NCBI GenBank assembly: GCA_039935015.1
Contig: JBDTLC010000015.1
Location: 1 to 23,698 of the forward strand
Reading direction: 5' to 3'
Length of the DNA: 23,698 nucleotides
From: Paralcaligenes sp039935015
Lineage (GTDB): Bacteria > Pseudomonadota > Gammaproteobacteria > Burkholderiales > Burkholderiaceae_B
Shown: positions 20,922-23,698 of the stretch, one piece after another
Position numbering within the stretch: the stretch's first letter is position 1
Layout: the number at the start of each line of letters is the position of its first letter
Notes under the pieces: model-generated
What the model saw: only the letters and a program-made list of their open reading frames with translations
Database searches by the model: none
Told to the model about the DNA's origin: nothing
Position numbers and translations under genes: made by a program

Positions 20922-21000
20922 TGCCCCTAATAGGGCAGATATTTTATAGGCTTTTTTTTTCTTATTGAAGTAATTGTACTTAGCTAGTATCTTTTGCAGA
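20922..21000 (+). promoter_or_regulatory. Presumptive fdsG leader/promoter region
   Basis: TGCCC (20922-20926) and GGGCA (20933-20937) form a short inverted repeat, followed by an AT-rich run with nine consecutive T's. A possible promoter is TTATTG, 17 bases, TAGTAT (about 20962-20990), but the match to the -35 consensus is poor. The fdsG ribosome site AAGGA (21011-21015) is clear. Confidence 0.3.
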
Positions 21001-21022
21001 TATTGTGTCTAAGGACTGCTCT

Positions 21023-21529
21023 ATGTCGACCCCGTCCAACCCTGTTCAAGACAGGCCTTCAGAACCCCAAATTCAAGAAGCTGCACGAAGCGCCGTCGCT
21101 CAATACGAAGGGCAAGCGGGTAATCTGCTGCCCATTTTGCACGCTATTCAGGATGCCCTGGGCTATATTCCGGACACTGCGGTTCCGACCCTGGTCGAGG
21201 CTTTGCAATTGTCACGTGCGGAAATTCACGGCGTGATCCAGTTCTACGCGCATTTTCGCGATCAACCCGCAGCCGCTATCGTGCTCGAGGTATGCCGCGC
21301 CGAATCCTGTCAGGCCATGGGCGCAGAACATCTCGCCGAACACGCCAGGCAACATCTGGGCTGTGATTTTCATGGCTCAAGCGCGAACGGCAAAGTCACG
21401 CTCGAGCCAGTGTACTGTCTGGGCCTGTGCGCCCAGTCCCCCGCTGTCATGATCGATGGCCAGCCCCACGCCCGCATGACTCCCGCCAAGCTCGACCAAC
21501 TGCTGCACGCCAAGGGGTATGACGCATGA
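21023..21529 (+). CDS. fdsG: FdsG, formate dehydrogenase gamma subunit (NuoE-like)
   Basis: A 168-residue NuoE/24-kDa-type protein with the thioredoxin-fold [2Fe-2S] ligands Cys91, Cys96 (EVCRAESCQAMG), Cys132 and Cys136 (VYCLGLCAQSPAV). An N-terminal helical domain (about 15-75, LLPILHAIQDALGYIP) is typical. In the soluble NAD+-dependent formate dehydrogenase it forms the diaphorase part with FdsB. I use ATG 21023, preceded by AAGGA at good spacing, rather than GTG 21005, which precedes that site. It overlaps fdsB as ATGA, so translation is coupled. It is divergent from the FdsR-like regulator. Confidence 0.94.
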   Translation: MSTPSNPVQDRPSEPQIQEAARSAVAQYEGQAGNLLPILHAIQDALGYIPDTAVPTLVEALQLSRAEIHGVIQFYAHFRDQPAAAIVLEVCRAESCQAMGAEHLAEHARQHLGCDFHGSSANGKVTLEPVYCLGLCAQSPAVMIDGQPHARMTPAKLDQLLHAKGYDA

Positions 21530-23097
21530 CTCAGGCTGTTAAGGTATTCGTCCCCAAAGATACAGCGGCCCTCGCCGTAGGTGCCGACGCGGTTGCGCAG
21601 GCGATCGGGCAAGAGGCAGCGCGCCGCGGCGTGACCATCGATCTTGTACGCAATGGCTCGCGCGGCCTTCTCTGGCTTGAAACGCTGGTAGAAGTACAAA
21701 CCGCCCAAGGGCGTTTTGCCTATGGCCCCGTCCAGGCCGATGATGTTGCTGGCCTGTTCGACGCCGGCTGGCTCGACGGCCGGCCCCATGCCCTAGCCCA
21801 CGGGCTCACCGAAGAAATTCCGTATCTCAAGAATCAGGAACGACTTACTTTCGCCAGAGTGGGCATTACCGACCCGCAAAGCCTGTCCGACTACCAAGCC
21901 CTGGGCGGATTCGCCGGGCTCAAACGCGCGTTGGGCATGGCACCCAAAGACATTGTCCAAGAAGTCATAGACTCGGGCCTGCGCGGCCGCGGAGGCGCCG
22001 CCTTTCCCACTGGCATCAAATGGAAAACCGTACTGGCCACGTCTGCCGAGCAGAAATACATAGTGTGCAACGCCGACGAAGGCGACTCGGGCACCTTCTC
22101 CGACCGCATGTTGATGGAAGGCGATCCGTACGCGCTGATCGAGGGCATGACTATTGCCGGTCTGGCTGTGGGCGCCACCTACGGCTATATCTATGTACGC
22201 TCAGAATACCCCTATGCCATTGCCGCCTTAAACGACGCCATCGCCCACGCACGTGCAGCCCGATGGCTGGGCCTGGAAATAGGCGCGAGCCATCATTGCT
22301 TCGATCTTGAAGTGCGCAAGGCCGCCGGCGCCTATATTTGCGGCGAAGAGACCTCGCTGCTTGAAAGCCTCGAAGGCAAGCGCGGTGTGGTGCGCGCCAA
22401 ACCGCCGCTACCCGCTGTCAAAGGGCTGTTCGGCCAACCTACCGTTATCAACAACGTTATTTCACTGGCCTCGGTACCCATTATCCTTGCCAAAGACGCC
22501 AAGTTCTACCGCGACTATGGCATGGGCAAGTCCAAAGGAACACTGCCCTTCCAGCTAGCGGGCAATATCAAGCAAGGCGGACTGGTCGAAAAGGCTTTTG
22601 GCGTCAGCCTGCGCGAACTGCTCTACGACTATGGCGCTGGCAGCGCCTCGGGGCGACCTCTTCGCGCGATACAAGTGGGTGGCCCGCTGGGTGCATACCT
22701 GCCCGAATCGCAGTGGGATGTGCCGCTGGACTACGAAGCCTACCAGGCCATTTCGGCCATGATCGGGCACGGCGGTATTGTGGCCTTTGACGACAGCGTC
22801 GACATGGCCAAAATGGCGCAATACGCCATGGAATTCTGTGCCATCGAATCTTGCGGCAAATGTACACCCTGTCGCATCGGTGCTGTGCGCGGCACCGAAG
22901 TAATGGCCAAAATCAGACGCAACGAACACCGCGCCGAGCAGGTCGAACTACTACGCGACCTGTGCGACACCATGCTTGCGGGCTCACTATGCGCGCTGGG
23001 CGGGATGACCCCCTACCCGGTCTTGTCAGCGCTGGAACACTTTCCAGAAGATTTCGGCTCGGCCGCCCACCCCACATCGACCCAGAAAGTCGCCTGA
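21526..23097 (+). CDS. fdsB: FdsB, formate dehydrogenase beta subunit (NuoF-like, FMN/NADH site)
   Basis: A 523-residue protein. An N-terminal thioredoxin-like domain (about 1-90, without active-site cysteines) is followed by the NuoF domain. That domain has the FMN/NAD-binding GLRGRGGAAFPTGIKW (151-166), CNADEGDSGTFSDR (181-194), GAYICGEETSLLESLEGKRG (268-287) and [4Fe-4S] ligands Cys443, Cys446, Cys449 and Cys489 (ESCGKCTPCR...SLCALGG). It passes electrons from formate through FMN to NAD+ in the cytosol. ATG 21526 overlaps the fdsG stop, and fdsA begins 14 bp after its end. The fused N-terminal domain is characteristic of Fds/HoxF-type proteins rather than complex I NuoF. Confidence 0.95.
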   Translation: MTQAVKVFVPKDTAALAVGADAVAQAIGQEAARRGVTIDLVRNGSRGLLWLETLVEVQTAQGRFAYGPVQADDVAGLFDAGWLDGRPHALAHGLTEEIPYLKNQERLTFARVGITDPQSLSDYQALGGFAGLKRALGMAPKDIVQEVIDSGLRGRGGAAFPTGIKWKTVLATSAEQKYIVCNADEGDSGTFSDRMLMEGDPYALIEGMTIAGLAVGATYGYIYVRSEYPYAIAALNDAIAHARAARWLGLEIGASHHCFDLEVRKAAGAYICGEETSLLESLEGKRGVVRAKPPLPAVKGLFGQPTVINNVISLASVPIILAKDAKFYRDYGMGKSKGTLPFQLAGNIKQGGLVEKAFGVSLRELLYDYGAGSASGRPLRAIQVGGPLGAYLPESQWDVPLDYEAYQAISAMIGHGGIVAFDDSVDMAKMAQYAMEFCAIESCGKCTPCRIGAVRGTEVMAKIRRNEHRAEQVELLRDLCDTMLAGSLCALGGMTPYPVLSALEHFPEDFGSAAHPTSTQKVA

Positions 23098-23111
23098 TCC
23101 CGGAGCACATC

Positions 23112-23698
23112 ATGTTGGAAACTGTTGTTAAACGCGATCGAGATATGGGCACTCCCGCACGAACCAGCACCGAAATGGTCAGCCTGACCATCGATGGCAC
23201 GTCGGTCGAAGTGCCGGCCGGCACATCAGTCATGCGGGCTGCCGCCGAAGCTGGAGTCAATATCCCCAAGCTGTGTGCTACCGACAGCCTCGAAGCCTTC
23301 GGCTCGTGCCGCCTGTGCCTGGTACAAATCGAGAACCGGCGGGGCTACCCCGCCTCGTGTACCACGCCGGTTGAAGCCGGCATGGTGGTGTGGACCGAAA
23401 CCCCCAAACTCCACGAGTTGCGCCGCAACGTCATGGAGCTTTATATTTCCGACCACCCGCTAGACTGCCTCACCTGTCCGGCCAACGGCGACTGCGAATT
23501 ACAAGACATGGCAGGAGTCGTGGGCTTGCGCAACGTACGCTACGGATGGGACGGCGCCAACCACCATCACGATCCCGTCGACGAATCCAACCCCTACTTT
23601 ACGTACGACCCATCAACCTGCATTATGTGCAGTCGCTGCATACGCGCCTGCGACGAAACCCAGGGTACTTTCGCCCTGACGATTGCCGGCCTGGGCTT
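23112..23698 (+). CDS. fdsA: FdsA, Mo formate dehydrogenase alpha subunit (5' part only)
   Basis: The frame is open from ATG 23112 to the right edge (195 codons). The visible N-terminal portion holds three cluster sites. A NuoG-like [2Fe-2S] site uses Cys55, Cys66, Cys69 and Cys83 (KLCATDSLEAFGSCRLC). A His/Cys3 [4Fe-4S] site uses His115, Cys119, Cys122 and Cys128 (DHPLDCLTCPANGDC). The first ferredoxin-type site uses Cys170, Cys173, Cys176 and Cys180 (CIMCSRCIRAC). The molybdenum catalytic domain, where formate is oxidised at bis-MGD, lies beyond the window. The gene is downstream of fdsG-fdsB in the standard order; fdsC and fdsD would be expected next. Confidence 0.94.
   Translation, partial: MLETVVKRDRDMGTPARTSTEMVSLTIDGTSVEVPAGTSVMRAAAEAGVNIPKLCATDSLEAFGSCRLCLVQIENRRGYPASCTTPVEAGMVVWTETPKLHELRRNVMELYISDHPLDCLTCPANGDCELQDMAGVVGLRNVRYGWDGANHHHDPVDESNPYFTYDPSTCIMCSRCIRACDETQGTFALTIAGLG

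Overview
The window looks like a chromosomal segment of a betaproteobacterium, most likely Burkholderiales/Alcaligenaceae. That is inferred from moderate-to-high GC, the protein sequences, an fdsGBA-type soluble formate dehydrogenase with a divergent regulator, and the sox gene order. Nothing in it is diagnostic at genus level. No phage, integrase, insertion sequence, CRISPR array, tRNA or rRNA is visible. Positions 1-4430 are general accessory genes: the 3'-truncated end of an ATP-grasp (RimK-like) ligase, an EamA transporter convergent with an MFS transporter, and a Prx5-like peroxiredoxin.

Positions 4435-8412 (+ strand) form a compact row: a small secreted protein of unknown function, then moaC-moaD-moaE-moaB-moeA for molybdenum cofactor (Moco) synthesis, then a periplasmic DsrE-like protein. 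The row ends at a hairpin terminator. Facing it on the - strand (8512-15688) is a complete thiosulfate-oxidation cluster, transcribed soxC-soxD-soxY-soxZ-soxA-soxX-(SoxW-like thioredoxin)-soxB. Upstream of that, on the same strand (16291-20798), lies a second row: an FdsR-like regulator, moaA, mobA, a small c-type cytochrome and a flavocytochrome c sulfide dehydrogenase flavoprotein. Divergent from the regulator, fdsG-fdsB-fdsA (NAD-dependent Mo formate dehydrogenase) runs off the right edge.

The genes make a coherent molybdenum-dependent lithotrophy block. SoxCD (sulfane dehydrogenase) and FdsA are Moco enzymes. The Moco genes sit in two pieces on either side of the sox cluster and share operons with sulfur genes (DsrE-like; cytochrome plus sulfide dehydrogenase) and with the putative formate regulator. 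Electrons from thiosulfate and sulfide would enter at periplasmic cytochromes c, and those from formate would go to NAD+.

The most unusual DNA is non-genic. A family of short REP-like palindromes (core GGCACCCAC-AAG-GGGTGCC followed by GCTACAA) occurs at six loci. One copy serves as the terminator after the DsrE-like gene, and one lies inside the start of mobA, where it would be translated as a Cys-rich N-terminal extension. A separate imperfect palindrome of about 223 bp with perfect 23-bp ends lies between the sulfide dehydrogenase and soxC. Two protein oddities are worth testing: MoaB lacks the conserved Asp after its GGTG motif, and MobA has an expanded nucleotide-binding loop next to a 15-bp-period repeat. 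I do not see a clearly new enzymatic system. The novelty candidates are the repeat families, the Moco/sulfur co-operons and the candidate operators.
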